A stretch of DNA of 64,000 nucleotides from Kutzneria sp. 744 (GCF_000568255.1 NZ_KK037166.1:2786976-2850975); one strand, 5' to 3'; positions 44,963-58,939 are shown, numbered from the stretch's first letter. The notes: generated by a model not told the origin, from the letters alone. Numbers and translations: made by a program.

Positions 44963-46697
44963 CGGTCGGCGAACGCGGACCCCGCGACCGGCGCGGTCTC
45001 ACGGGTCGGCGCAGACGACGTCGAGCGGATCTCGCTGGACCGCCCGGACAGGGCCGTAAGGTAGCCGTCGACCTCCTCGCTGTCGACGGTGAGCGCCGGC
45101 AGGGCCATGAAGGCGGGATTGCCGCTGGCCGGTGCGATGACGGCCAACCGGGTCGCAGTTCGCCCGCGGGGACGAGATACACCAGCGCGTCCGCGTCGAC
45201 CTCGCGGAGCGCGGCTCGGATCTCGACGAAGCTCGGCGGATCCAGCATCAGCCCGGCCGCCGAGCCGCTCACGGCGAGGGCGGCGAGCGCCTCCCGACGG
45301 AGCATGGTCGACTGGTTGTCCTCCGCAGTCCACCGCTCGGCGAGGTCCTGACGGCCGATGGCCGTCAGCTGTCCGGGGATGTCGCGGATTCCCATCTGTG
45401 CGAACAACAACAGCCCGCGGCAGGTGTCCAGGGCCCGTACGACGTTGGCCAGGTCGGTCGCCATCGCGTACTTGCGGGCCACGTCGATCGCGCCCTCCGC
45501 GGCCTCCTCCAACGCCGTCCTGACATCGGCGGCGTCGTGCGACAGCAGAGCCTGCCAGGCGAAACCCCGTTGCGCGGCCATGCCGACCTCGCCCGACTCC
45601 GCGAGTTTCCCCCGGCGGCGCTGAAGGTCGGAGAGCACGTCATGGGTGAACTGCCAGTGCGGATGTCCCGGATCGCCCATGACGGCGACGGCCCGGTCGA
45701 GCGCCTTCTCCGCCTCGTCCAGTCCGCTGTTGTCGCCCGCCACCTCCGCCCGGCGCAGCAGGCACACCGCCAGCGAGGTCAGCGCGAAGGCGTATGCCTC
45801 GTCGTCCTCCCCCAGCTCGATCGCCTCACGGCACTGCTGGATCGCGGTGTCGATCTTGCCGAGGTCGGTCTCCTGGCCACCGCGCATGAGCGAGGCGGAA
45901 GCGAGCAGATGCGGTAGGACATCGCCGGACGGGCCGGGCGGCGCCGGCACGGTCATCGGGTGCTCGGCACCGACATCGGTTCCGTACGCGGCCATGAGCT
46001 GGGTCACGCCTTGCCGCCACTCGCGGATGGCCTCGGTGAGGTTCGAGTACTGCGGTGGAAGGTGGCGGCTACGTTCTTCCAGCTTGTCCAGCTTGTCCAG
46101 AAAGCCTGGATCATCCAACGAGCCGGACGTGATCGCCGACATGTCCGACAGCAGTGCGACCATCTCCTCGACGCCCGGCACGTGCCTCATCGACGCGAGC
46201 GACACCTTGAAGCGCTCGATGGCCTGACCCCGGTCGGCGCCGTGCTCGCTGCGCACCCCGACGAGCATCTCCAGCATGCTTGTGGCCATTTCCAGGACCT
46301 GCTGCATCTCCGGCACGTCCCGGAGCTCATGCCGCAGGGCCTCCAACTCCCGAGCCCCGGCCGTCTGCTTGGCCAGCGAGTTGGACGTGCTGGCCGCCAT
46401 GGCGCCGAGAAACCGCCCCACCGTGCGCGCCTTCGGCCAGTCCCCCATGAACGGCGGGTTCTCGCCGGCGAGCGGCAGCAGGTCGGACAGACGGCCGAGC
46501 ACGGTGGGCGACAACGTTGTGCCGGTGACCGTCATCCCGTGCACCATCGTGGCCGCGAGTCCGGCACGCTGCGGGTCGTCAGGGTCCATCGCGGTGACGT
46601 CGACGACGAACCGATCCATCTCGGCATCGTCGATGTGGCCTTCCCTGGCCCGCTGGATCCCGGCGTGGCATCGCCTGACCACCTCGTCGTCCGCCAT
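44959..46697 (-). CDS. TPR-like protein leading into CHAT domain, frameshifted
   Basis: ATG 46697 with GAGGGGA upstream opens about 500 helical, TPR-like residues (IDTAIQQCREAIELGEDDEAYA, GLDEAEKALDRAVAVM). The frame ends the match at LVYLVPAGELRPG near 45155. The family sequence resumes after a one-base shift as LAVIAPASGNPAFMALP and DGYLTALSGR, to TGA 44959. Read with that shift corrected, this is the repeat arm and first strands of a TPR-CHAT protease whose catalytic part follows at 44962. Either a real mutation or a missing base near 45143-45155 explains the break. Confidence 0.65.
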
Positions 46698-46730
46698 CGG
46701 TGTCCCCTCGTTCCGCCGACCCCTGCACCT

Positions 46731-46757
46731 GTCTCTGACGGACCGTCCGTCAGAGAC
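46731..46757. promoter_or_regulatory. 27-bp perfect palindrome containing the CGGTCCGTCAG motif
   Basis: GTCTCTGACGGAC (46731-46743) and its complement (46745-46757) flank a single C. The minus strand carries CGGTCCGTCAG at 46745-46735, 37 bases before ATG 46697. The preceding gene stops at 46778. It could be an operator for a dimeric regulator, or a terminator for the gene before it; the motif shared with three other sites favours regulation. Confidence 0.55.
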
Positions 46758-46777
46758 CTGCTGTGCGGACTAGCAAC

Positions 46778-47748
46778 TCACTCGCCGTGCCCGCCGGGGG
46801 CGACGATGTCGAGCACGGCGGCGGTCAGGCGGTCGATCTCCGCGCTGTCGGCGAGACAGGCGGCGACCCGGTCGTCGACGCCGGGCGCGGTGGCGATCGG
46901 CCGGTCGAAGACCGTCCGAACGACGTCGACGACGACCGACCGCGGGTCCTCTCCGGCGGCCACCCGCCGCTCGATGGCGTCCACTGCCAGGGCGGCCAGC
47001 TCCACCAAAGGTCATCGTCCGCGCTGGTCGGGGACGCCGGATCGTCCTCGGTGGACTCGGAGGTCAGGGCGACGACCGGCGGCTGCTTGCCGGCCAGCGG
47101 TCGCTCCACATAGGACTCGTGCCACCGGGGTCGGGTGCGCATGGCGGCGAGCACCGTCTCGATGTCGTGGGAGATGTCGCCGTGGTGGTCGGCGCCGAGC
47201 ATCGCCGTGCGGCGCTGGGCCCACGCGTCGACCGGCCACGTGCCGGGCACGGCCGGAATGTCGTTGCCCACGAAGTCGAGCACCGCGACCGCCAGCGTGA
47301 GCAGCCAGGCGTCGCGGCCGAGCGCGGCGGCGAGCCAGCCCGGCACGCGGGGCCGCTGGAGCGCGCCACGCTGACCACGCCGACGCCGGTAGCCCTCGAT
47401 GGTGGCCACCGGCACGCGCCGGCTCACCCAGCCCTCCAGGTTGTGGATCGGCACCTTGGCGTTGCGGAAGATGTCGTCGAGCACGGCGTCCATGTCGTCG
47501 TGGAACCGATCCAGGCAGCGCGGCTCCAGCCGGCGCAGGGAGGTCGCGCACCAGGTGTGCCCTCGCTTCAGTTCTCTCTTCCGGGTGAACTGACAGAACA
47601 CGATCGGGTGAATGATCTCGTAGGCCTCCGCCCGCAGCCGCCGCCGCTCGTCGTCGCCGACCGCACGCACGTGATCCGCGAGCACCCCCTGAACTGCCAG
47701 TTCCCGTACTCCGGCCGCCTTTCCGCGACGGATGTCTCCCTCGGCCAT
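46778..47748 (-). CDS. sigma-region-2-like protein of unknown function, frameshifted
   Basis: ATG 47748 is preceded by GGGAG. About 245 residues (EAYEIIHPIVFCQFTRKREL, GHTWCATSLRRLEPRCLDRF, LDDIFRNAKVPIHNLEGWVS, VATIEGYRRRRGQRGALQRPR) read in one frame to ADDDL. The natural continuation VELAALAVDAIERRVAAGED ... APGGHGE lies one base out of frame, entering at about 47004-47011 in a TTT run. The complete product would be about 323 aa. The helical LEGWVSRR and YRRRRG segments suggest a sigma-70 region 2-like fold, but this is tentative. It precedes the CHAT genes on the same strand. Confidence 0.55.
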
Positions 47749-47954
47749 GGTGGCGCTCCCGCGTTACTCGAAAATCCGTTCGGCGTCGTCCGACCCCACA
47801 CACCCGGACCCTACGTCGCAGATCGGGGCCGGAATATTAGCTGAATCAAAAATAACGATTTCTGATTACCTACAGCGGCCGAGCGCCGCCCATAACGCGC
47901 GCCTAAATTGGCCGGTAGGACCACGTAAAGCGCGCATCGACCGCGAGGGGCGCC

Positions 47955-48431
47955 ATGCACACCAACCCGTTCGGAGCAGCCGGCGAGGTGCTCGACCGAC
48001 TGCCCGCGGCCGACGTGCGAGCCACCGTCGACCGGCTGATGGCGGTGTGCGCCGGCGACCCCGTGCTGCTGTGCGCCCTCGCGTTCACCGCGGCCGGCCT
48101 CGACACCGACACCCGCGACCGGCTACTGCGCGACGTGGCCCGCGACCGGCCCACCGGGCCGCCGGACGGCGCCGGACCGGTGCTCACCGACCGGCAGCGC
48201 GAGGTGTTGGGCCTGCTCGGCGCCGGTCTCACCGCCCGGGCCATCGCCCACCGGCTGGATCTGTCGCCGCGCACCGTGGGCAAACACCTCGAACGGGTCT
48301 ACCGTCGTCTCGGGACTTCCGACCGACTGACCGCGGTGATCAGGGCACGCCACTGCGGCCTGCTCCCGGACGCGCCGGCCCGGCACGCCGTCCGCCGCAG
48401 CGAAGGGGACGACCGTGACGCCGAACGCTGA
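47955..48431 (+). CDS. LuxR-family transcriptional regulator, short
   Basis: This is a 158-aa protein. ATG 47955 has GAGGGG upstream. The N-terminal 70 residues are helical (VLDRLPAADVRATVDRLMAV) without a receiver motif. Residues about 75-135 are a LuxR helix-turn-helix: LTDRQREVLGLLGAGLTARA and LSPRTVGKHLERVYRRLG. It is divergent from the 47748 gene, so it may control the protease locus. It overlaps the following small gene by 17 bases. Confidence 0.82.
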   Translation: MHTNPFGAAGEVLDRLPAADVRATVDRLMAVCAGDPVLLCALAFTAAGLDTDTRDRLLRDVARDRPTGPPDGAGPVLTDRQREVLGLLGAGLTARAIAHRLDLSPRTVGKHLERVYRRLGTSDRLTAVIRARHCGLLPDAPARHAVRRSEGDDRDAER

Positions 48432-48621
48432 GCACACGTCGGACGACGAGCCGACCACCGCGGCCGGCGGCGACCGTCGCGGCCGGTTGTTCCGGCTGCT
48501 GCACGACGAGCTTTCCCGTCAGCGGGAGACCGCCAAGAACTGCGGGACGACGGCGACCGATTTCGACAATTCGGTGCGTGCCGCAATCGATGAGCTGCGC
48601 GACGATTCGGGCGATTCCTGA
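48415..48621 (+). CDS. 68-aa small acidic protein overlapping luxR-type gene
   Basis: GTG 48415 (GAAGGGGAC upstream) opens 68 codons overlapping the regulator by 17 bases. The product is acidic with a helical middle (GRLFRLLHDELSRQRETAKN) and one Cys, ending DELRDDSGDS. No signal peptide or known domain is present. It is convergent with the radical SAM gene 33 bases away. It could be a peptide substrate for that enzyme or a small partner of the regulator; neither is shown. Confidence 0.5.
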   Translation: MTPNAEHTSDDEPTTAAGGDRRGRLFRLLHDELSRQRETAKNCGTTATDFDNSVRAAIDELRDDSGDS

Positions 48622-48654
48622 ACCGTTTCGGCAGGCCACGGCGGGTTCGGCCGA

Positions 48655-49314
48655 TCAAGGCCGCCAGGTCGTGTCGACGATCCGAAATCCACGATCCCGG
48701 AGCCCGCGTTCGAATTCGCCGAGCGAACCCGCTCTCGGCACGCCGATGACCCGAAACCGCTCACCCTCGGCCAGCAACTGCATCGGCGGCCGTTCGGGAG
48801 TGTGGTCGACGTAGTCGGCGTAGCGGCGGCGGCCGAGCTCGGACAGCGGCAGCAGCCGCTGGTTGGCCGAGCCGCGCCAGATGAGCGACGTCGGCCGGCT
48901 CACGTCGAACCGGCCGACCACCAGCACGTCGCAGTGCGCCACGGCCCGGAGCCGGGCATCGTCCAGCTCCGCCTCGGTGTATCCGGTGTAGACCATGACG
49001 TCGAAGTCGTGGTCCGCGGCCTTGCGCGCCTCGTCCACACCGACCAGCAGCGCGCCCAGCGGCTCCGGCTGTTGCAGCGGTTCCCCGCCGCTCACCGTCA
49101 GGCCGTCGGCCCCCTGCGCCATGGCGTCGCGGCAGAGCTCGACCAGGTCCTCGACGGCGAAAGCCTCACCGCCGGCCGGATCCCATGTGTCCCTTGACAT
49201 GCAGCCCTTGCACGCCAGCGGGCACCCCTGTGTCCAGATGCCCAGCCGGCGGCCCGGGCCCAACGCCGTGACGGGATAGAGCGCCCGGGCGATCCGCAGT
49301 GTCTCGCCGCTCAC
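48655..49314 (-). CDS. radical SAM protein, NrdG/activase-like
   Basis: This is a 219-aa single-domain radical SAM enzyme. The cluster motif is CPLACKGC (Cys 31, 35, 38; C-x3-C-x2-C) preceded by LGIWTQG. GLTVSGGEPL is the SAM-binding GGE motif. Such short enzymes resemble the glycyl-radical activases NrdG and PflA, but no glycyl-radical partner gene is present. They also recur in actinobacterial multi-gene conflict and signalling loci. It starts where the membrane-protein gene stops (4-base overlap), so it belongs to that operon. The substrate is unknown. Confidence 0.85.
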   Translation of the reverse strand: MSGETLRIARALYPVTALGPGRRLGIWTQGCPLACKGCMSRDTWDPAGGEAFAVEDLVELCRDAMAQGADGLTVSGGEPLQQPEPLGALLVGVDEARKAADHDFDVMVYTGYTEAELDDARLRAVAHCDVLVVGRFDVSRPTSLIWRGSANQRLLPLSELGRRRYADYVDHTPERPPMQLLAEGERFRVIGVPRAGSLGEFERGLRDRGFRIVDTTWRP

Positions 49315-50480
49315 GACTGGGCTCCCGCAGCCGGCCGGCGCAGGCCACGCCGGTGCTGCACCGCCTCCGTGAACGAGGGATCGGCGACCGCGCTGATCAG
49401 GGCCGCGAAGTACGCCTCCTCGGCGGCGGCGTAACTGGCGCGCACCGCCCGCACGTGCGCCTCCATCGCCACCGCGCCGTCCTCGCGCGGCTCGGCGTGC
49501 TCAGGACTGATGCGGTCGAGCATCTCCTGCCTCAGCGCCTCGGCATCGTCCCGCCGCTGCCGCTGCCGGGCGTAGGCCTCCTGGAACGGGTGCCGGCGGG
49601 CGAGCCCGAGCATGAAAGCCATCACCCCCACCACGACCAGCAGCCCGACGAACATCAGCACGACCGTCGTCGACGTCAGGTGCAGCTGTTGCAGACTCCG
49701 GTCGTCCAGCACCGCACCGCACACGAAGGCCAGGATCGCTACCAGCACCAGCCACGCCACGGCGAGCGCGAGCGCGGCCGCGGCGAGCCGACGCTCGGTG
49801 CCGGTGGCCTGGCGGGCACGCAGTAACAGGGCCGCCAGGTGCGGGGCGGTGACCAGGATCGCGGCGGCGGCCACGCTGACCGCCAGGACAAGCACCTCGC
49901 TGGTCCGCCCCGCGAGCAGACCGGACATCGCGTAGTGGATCAGGAAGACCGCAACCACGAACAGGCCGGCGAGCACGAGCAGCCGCCAGCGCAGCGCCAG
50001 AGTGGTGGTTTCGCCTTCCCACACCGGGTCTTCGTCGTCCACCTCGTCGGGCTGGGCCGGCTCCGCTTCGCCGTCGAGCGGCTCGCGGCCCTCGTGCGCG
50101 CGCACCGCGAGCCGGTTCATCATCGACCTCGCGGCCGTCATGAATCCGCTCGCCTCGGCGCTCACCCGACGCAGGTGCTCGGTCCGCGACTCCGTCATCT
50201 CGTGCCGTTCGATCACCGAGTCGACCGCAGCCTCGCAACGCCAGCGCAGCCCCACGACGTAGCTCGGGTCGAACCGCTCGGACACCTCGTCCGCCGGGCC
50301 GCCGAAGGACCAACTGTCCCGCTCGTGGCGGCGCCCGTCCGCAGCCCCGCGGGCCTCCGCCTCGGCGATGAGCACCGTCGCCGGCGTGCGCGGATCGACC
50401 AGCGACGCCGGCAGTCCGGTGGCGTCACGCGGCTGCGTGCGCGCCCGGCGGCGGAAGAAGTTTTCGTCAGGAATGCTCAC
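49311..50480 (-). CDS. four-helix membrane protein of the kinase/FHA operon
   Basis: This is a 389-aa protein: a hydrophilic N-terminus of about 165 residues (RFDPSYVVGLRWRCEAAVDS, an acidic linker PDEVDDEDPVWEGE), then four membrane helices (WRLLVLAGLFVVAVFLIHYA; EVLVLAVSVAAAAILVTAPH; LALAVAWLVLVAILAFVCGA; VVLMFVGLLVVVGVMAFML) and a cytoplasmic helical tail. No known domain is recognised. It sits 12 bases after the FHA gene and overlaps the radical SAM gene. It is a likely membrane anchor or sensor. Confidence 0.7.
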   Translation of the reverse strand: MSIPDENFFRRRARTQPRDATGLPASLVDPRTPATVLIAEAEARGAADGRRHERDSWSFGGPADEVSERFDPSYVVGLRWRCEAAVDSVIERHEMTESRTEHLRRVSAEASGFMTAARSMMNRLAVRAHEGREPLDGEAEPAQPDEVDDEDPVWEGETTTLALRWRLLVLAGLFVVAVFLIHYAMSGLLAGRTSEVLVLAVSVAAAAILVTAPHLAALLLRARQATGTERRLAAAALALAVAWLVLVAILAFVCGAVLDDRSLQQLHLTSTTVVLMFVGLLVVVGVMAFMLGLARRHPFQEAYARQRQRRDDAEALRQEMLDRISPEHAEPREDGAVAMEAHVRAVRASYAAAEEAYFAALISAVADPSFTEAVQHRRGLRRPAAGAQS

Positions 50481-50492
50481 ACCGAGGTCCCA

Positions 50493-51052
50493 TCAGGAGC
50501 GGGGCTGGAGGGCGTACAGCGCGACCTCGCCCTCGACGTCGGACCCGAACCGCAGGCGGTCGCCGTCGCGGAGCGGCCGGTGGGATTCGGCGGCCATCTC
50601 GTCGCCGTTCACGAACGTGCCGTTCGGCGTGGGCAGGGCCTGCACGGTGACCCTGCCGTCGTTGACGACCACAACGGCGTGGCGGCGCGACACCGTGCCG
50701 CGGCTGACGAAGACGCGGCTGTGGGGGCCGAGCCGGCCGAGTTCGGTCCGATCGTCACGGTCGAGTGCCACCTCGCCGTCGGCGAAGCGGATGTGCACCG
50801 CGGGCGCCGTCAACGACCGTCCACACGAGACATTGGCGCAGTTCGTGGCGCCCGTGCCCGGCGAGGATGTGCCGCACCGCCAGCAAACGTCGGTGCCCCA
50901 CGGCCGACGCTCGACGGCCTCTCCGCCGCTCGACGCCGGCGTTTCCCTTGGCGCGCCGGACGGGGCCGCCAACTCAAACGTCGGACACAGGTCCTCATCG
51001 CAGAACAGCACGTCATCGCCGACGAGCTCACCGCCCAGCTGGCACTGCCGAG

Positions 51053-51056
<4 letters not shown>
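50493..51056 (-). CDS. zinc-ribbon and FHA domain protein
   Basis: This is a 187-aa protein. The N-terminus has paired cysteines (VTRQCQLGG ... FCDEDLC, then CWRCGTSS ... CANVSCG), a likely zinc ribbon. The C-terminal FHA domain, about 95-180, has SRGTVSRRHAVVVVNDGR and LPTPNGTFVNGDEM, the SRxH and NGTxxN motifs that bind phosphothreonine. GTG 51056 overlaps the AAA+ stop (GTGA), so it is translationally coupled. It probably reads phosphorylation by the operon's own Ser/Thr kinase. Confidence 0.87.
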
Positions 51057-53006
<1,950 letters not shown>

Positions 53007-53014
<8 letters not shown>

Positions 53015-54305
53015 CGCGGCTCCTCGTCCGCCTCTTCGTGGTGCCCGACCGCACGTGGTTCGGCAGGTTGTCGGGCACCGCAGCGGGTTCGATCCGCGTC
53101 TCCACCCTCACCGTGCCGCCGATCTTGCCGGCCGCCCGCTTGACGTCTTCGACGATGTGCTCGCAACGACGCAGCTCATGGTGCCGGGCCTCGTCGTTGT
53201 CCACCCGGACCGCCCGGACCAACTGCGTCCTGACCGTGTCGCCGTCCACCCACACGTCGGCGGTGTGCTCCTTGTTCCACTCCTCACGGCTGACCCGCAT
53301 CCCGATGCGCTGGCCGGCCGGGTAGGTCTCCTCGACCGTGTAGCCGAGGTCGACGAGCTGCTGCCGCGCCACGTCGCGGTACATGAGCTGCTCGGCGTGC
53401 CGACTGGCCCGCGTGCATAGCGCGGTGGTCTCCTTCCGCAGCTCATCCGTCACGTCCGCGTTGCCCCGCACCACCTCGCGTAGCCGGGCGAGGGTGCCGG
53501 CCAGCGGTCCGGGCGGTTCGACGCCGGCCACGACCTCGGCGACCGGCGGGCTCTCCAGCATCTCCAGCTGGGTCGCGGCCCATCGACGGCCGCGCACCCG
53601 CGGGTTGATCTTCACGAAGACCTTGTCGCGGAGCTCGCCCAGGTACATCGTCCGCTCCTGCGGGTTGGCCAGCGCGGCGGACGCCGTCGCGAGCACCAGG
53701 TCCCGCTCCCGAAGGGAGGCGTCGGCGTCGAGCTCGGCGACGATACGGGCGATCTCGTCCGGGGTGATCGGGGACGATGGGGCGACGACCTTGGTGTGGC
53801 GGCCGAGCAGCGCCTCGCGAATGGCCGCGCTGGATGCCGCCGAGCTGGCGGTCTCGACCTTGACGGTCAACTCCGGCAACCCTACCCGCGAGTCGAGAAG
53901 GTCCTGCGCCACAACCAGTTCGGCCTGCACGCGCCGGGCTTCGTCGAGCAGCTGGGGCAGGGTCACACAGGACCCGAGCCGGACCGGGCTGGGCACGGCC
54001 AGCTGCACGCCCGCGGCGGCCGCCTGCTCCCGCACCATGCGGATGCGACCGTTGAGGCCGACGACATCGGCGGCGGCGTACTCCCACCGAATGGCGGCCT
54101 GCGCCTGCTCGTCCAGCCGCTGCACCTCGCGTTCCAGCCTGTCGCCGTAGTCGCCGACCGCGCGGACACCGCTTTCCACGGCCGCGTTCGCCGCCTTGAG
54201 CGCCAACACCGCGCCGGCGGCCGCGGCCGTGGCGACCACAACGACCGCGCCCACCACGACCACTCCCACGGCGGGCGCGATAAGAACAACTCCTCCGGAA
54301 CTCAT
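53007..54305 (-). CDS. membrane-anchored coiled-coil protein, unknown function
   Basis: This is a 432-aa protein. ATG 54305 follows GAGGAGG at five bases. Residues about 5-36 form a strong membrane or export helix (VVLIAPAVGVVVVGAVVVVA). The rest is charged and helical, with coiled-coil stretches (YGDRLEREVQRLDEQAQAAI) and a mixed C-terminal domain ending in basic residues. No domain is recognised. It overlaps the AAA+ gene by 8 bases and starts a transcription unit marked by the CGGTCCGTCAG motif. Confidence 0.65.
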
Positions 54306-54325
54306 CCGCACCTCCTCGCCGATAC

Positions 54326-54338
54326 CTGACGGACCGCG

Positions 54339-54342
<4 letters not shown>
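54326..54342 (-). promoter_or_regulatory. CGGTCCGTCAG motif, copy 3, at kinase stop
   Basis: CTGACG (54326-54331) and CGTCAG (54337-54342) form an inverted repeat overlapping the kinase stop codon. The minus-strand 11-mer CGGTCCGTCAG ends 20 bases before ATG 54305 and just before the GAGGAGG site. It is shared with the sites at 37059, 46735 and 59733. Confidence 0.5.
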
Positions 54343-56543
<2,201 letters not shown>

Positions 56544-56556
56544 GCGTGTGCCCCCG

Positions 56557-57744
56557 TCAGCCCGAGCACGAGGTTTCTACGACCACGGACCGGTTCGCGG
56601 TCGCCTTCACCGGATCCAGCGAGCCGTTGGCAGTTCGGTCGGCGGCATGGTACTTGCCGGTGCTCCCGTCCCCCTCGGCCGTGATGCGACCGTCCGGCAC
56701 GCCGAGGCGCACCAGGACGGCCTTCACGGCCTGGGCCCGTTGCTGGGACAGCGCGACCCGATCCGGCTCCGAGGTCCCGGCGCTGGAGGTGTTGCCGATC
56801 AGCTTCATCGTCACCGGCTGGCCGGACACCTTGTCCACCAACTGCTTCAGCGTGCGCTGCGCCGCGTCGGGGTCGCGGAACGTCGCCTGGTCCGCGACGA
56901 AGCCGACCGCGCTGCTGTCGTCGTACACCGTGGTGCCACAGGGATTGACCGGCGGATCGGACGGCAGGTCGACGGTGGTCACCGGCACAGTGGTGTCGAA
57001 CCGATCCCGGTGCGTCTGGCCGGGAACGACGGCGGTGCAGGCGGCGTCGGCCCTGGCCGCGACGGCCTGCCAGATCGCGGCGATGTGCTCCTGCTGGGCG
57101 TGATCCAGCTCGGCCTGCGGTTCGGCCGTCTTGCCCGGTGCGACCAGCACCACGGACATCTTGCTCAGCTTGGGCAGCTGGTGCTGCGCGAAGAGGCTGT
57201 CGGCGACGTCCTTCGGGTCCGCGCCGAACATCGCCTTGGCGCGGAAGGTCAGCTGCCCCGCCGTCGCGATGCCGGAGTCCACCACGACGACGGTCCCGCC
57301 CTCGTCGGTGACGCCGCCGGCCTCGGTCAGCGCGCCGAGCACGTCCGCCTCGGGGGCCTTGGGCTGGAGCGTGGCGACCGCCTCGAAGAACCGCTTCTCG
57401 GCGATCTTCAGGTCGTTCTCCCGTTTGGCCGTGTTCGTGGCGGTCAGCGACGGCTGCGCGGTGGTCACCACGCTCGGCTCGCCGTCGAGCCGGATCAGCT
57501 GCACCTTCTGCCCCGCCGCCATGGCCTGCTCGATCATCGCGGGGATCGGATCGGGCAACTGCGGCCGCTGGCTGCCCATGCGGGCCCCGACGACGAGCGT
57601 CACGGGCTTGCCCGCGGCGGCCGGGCAGCCGTCGGGCTTCGGCGTCCACGTCGACGCCGCTGGCTGCGCCGACGTGGACGAGCAGGCCGCCAGCAGACCG
57701 GCGGCGAGCAGGACCGCCGCGAGCGGCGCAAGAGTGCGTGCCAT
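56557..57744 (-). CDS. lipoprotein with OmpA-like domain
   Basis: This is a 395-aa exported protein. The signal peptide MARTLAPLAAVLLAAGLLAAC ends in a lipobox with lipidated Cys 21. Residues about 270-390 form an OmpA/MotB-type domain (VYDDSSAVGFVADQATFRD, LIGNTSSAGTSEPDRVALSQ, QRAQAVKAVLVRLGV) that usually binds peptidoglycan. The middle region is unassigned. GGAGGGG precedes ATG 57744, whose first base is shared with the upstream gene's stop (ATGA). It may sense or anchor to the cell wall for the kinase operon. Confidence 0.85.
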   Translation of the reverse strand: MARTLAPLAAVLLAAGLLAACSSTSAQPAASTWTPKPDGCPAAAGKPVTLVVGARMGSQRPQLPDPIPAMIEQAMAAGQKVQLIRLDGEPSVVTTAQPSLTATNTAKRENDLKIAEKRFFEAVATLQPKAPEADVLGALTEAGGVTDEGGTVVVVDSGIATAGQLTFRAKAMFGADPKDVADSLFAQHQLPKLSKMSVVLVAPGKTAEPQAELDHAQQEHIAAIWQAVAARADAACTAVVPGQTHRDRFDTTVPVTTVDLPSDPPVNPCGTTVYDDSSAVGFVADQATFRDPDAAQRTLKQLVDKVSGQPVTMKLIGNTSSAGTSEPDRVALSQQRAQAVKAVLVRLGVPDGRITAEGDGSTGKYHAADRTANGSLDPVKATANRSVVVETSCSG

Positions 57745-58535
57745 CAGGATTCCCCTCCGGAATCGGGTTGTGTCGGGTCGATGCCCAGTGGCCCGTGGTC
57801 GCGCGGACGCGCGTCGAACTCGTCCTTGAGGCGGTTGCTCAGCTGGATGGTCGCCTGCGCCATGGACTGCCAGTCGGCCTCGTGCCCCCGGCGGCTCTCC
57901 TCGACGGTGCGGGCCAGCGCGTCGGCCGCGGTCGACGCCTCGGCCAGCTCCACCCGCACCTCGTTGGCCTTGTCCAGCTTCCGCCGGGCCCGGAGGTACT
58001 GTCCGACGGCCGCGCTCGGCTTGTTGTAGCCGGCGACCGCCGACACCACGCCGGTGCCGACGAACAGCGCGACGAACAGCAGGGCCGTGTAGTGCCCCTC
58101 GTCGACCGAGGGGTCGGCCGGCAGCACGTCGCCGCTGGGGCCGGTGAGCGGGCCCGCGTCGGCGGTGAAGTTCCATCGGAACAGAAACGACATCGCGCCC
58201 AGCGCCACCCAGCCGGCCAGGGCCGAGCACGCGATGATCCTGGAACCGGGGGCGTGCCGCGATCGCACGCTCCGGTGGCCGAACTGCCCGACCATGTGCG
58301 ACAGCAGGATGGCGATGAGGGTGAAGCCGCCGACGATCGTCCACAGGATCCACTCGTCCTGGTCGATCGCCAGTTCGATGGCCTGGTGGAAGGTCATGAG
58401 GTCGGTCACGCCGGCCCCGACCAGGATCGCGTAAGAGACCAGCGCCACCCAGAACGACCGGCCGGCGATGAGCGCCAGGTTCCCGACGATCGTGCGGCGT
58501 CGGCTCTCGAACTCGCGCGTCGGCGCAGTGGTCAC
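57744..58535 (-). CDS. four-helix membrane protein
   Basis: This is a 263-aa protein with four membrane helices (FWVALVSYAILVGAGVTDLM; EWILWTIVGGFTLIAILLSH; IIACSALAGWVALGAMSFLF; YTALLFVALFVGTGVVSAVA), then a helical C-terminal arm. It overlaps the OmpA-lipoprotein gene and the preceding small gene by 1-4 bases. No known domain is recognised; it resembles in layout the 49311 membrane protein of the same locus. Confidence 0.7.
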   Translation of the reverse strand: MTTAPTREFESRRRTIVGNLALIAGRSFWVALVSYAILVGAGVTDLMTFHQAIELAIDQDEWILWTIVGGFTLIAILLSHMVGQFGHRSVRSRHAPGSRIIACSALAGWVALGAMSFLFRWNFTADAGPLTGPSGDVLPADPSVDEGHYTALLFVALFVGTGVVSAVAGYNKPSAAVGQYLRARRKLDKANEVRVELAEASTAADALARTVEESRRGHEADWQSMAQATIQLSNRLKDEFDARPRDHGPLGIDPTQPDSGGES

Positions 58536-58939
58536 GGGCGGCCTCCGTCCATGCGTCTGGTCCTGGGCTCGAAGAAGGGACTGTCCGGATCACTGATCCG
58601 GTCCCAGGCATGGGCCACCGCGGCCTTCAGATCGCTCACCACGTCCTCCTGGTGGTCAAGGCGGATCCCGAAGCCGGTCCGGATCTCCTCGACGTGGGCG
58701 GCCAGCAGCCGCAGGTCCACGCCGACGGTGTCGTGCTTCCGCTTGGCCGCGGCCAACCAGTCGACGACGAACGTGTCCACGTACTCGTCCGTGACCCGGC
58801 CGCGCACGCGCTTGATGTGCTTGATGTTCTTGCGGGCCTCGCTCGCGTCGACCGTCGGCGACCACTGCAGGTCGCGCAGCTTCCGCTCCAGCTCACGGAC
58901 CTTCGCCCGCTGGCGGTCGCGCCACCAGAGGACCCTCAC
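58532..58939 (-). CDS. 135-aa basic helical protein
   Basis: This is a 135-aa cytoplasmic protein from GTG 58939, which overlaps the upstream stop (GTGA). It is basic and helical: VRELERKLRDLQWSPTVDAS, KNIKHIKRVRGRVTDEYVDT, GFGIRLDHQEDVVSDLKAAV. No known domain is recognised. Its overlap on both sides indicates co-translation with its neighbours. Confidence 0.65.
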   Translation of the reverse strand: MRVLWWRDRQRAKVRELERKLRDLQWSPTVDASEARKNIKHIKRVRGRVTDEYVDTFVVDWLAAAKRKHDTVGVDLRLLAAHVEEIRTGFGIRLDHQEDVVSDLKAAVAHAWDRISDPDSPFFEPRTRRMDGGRP

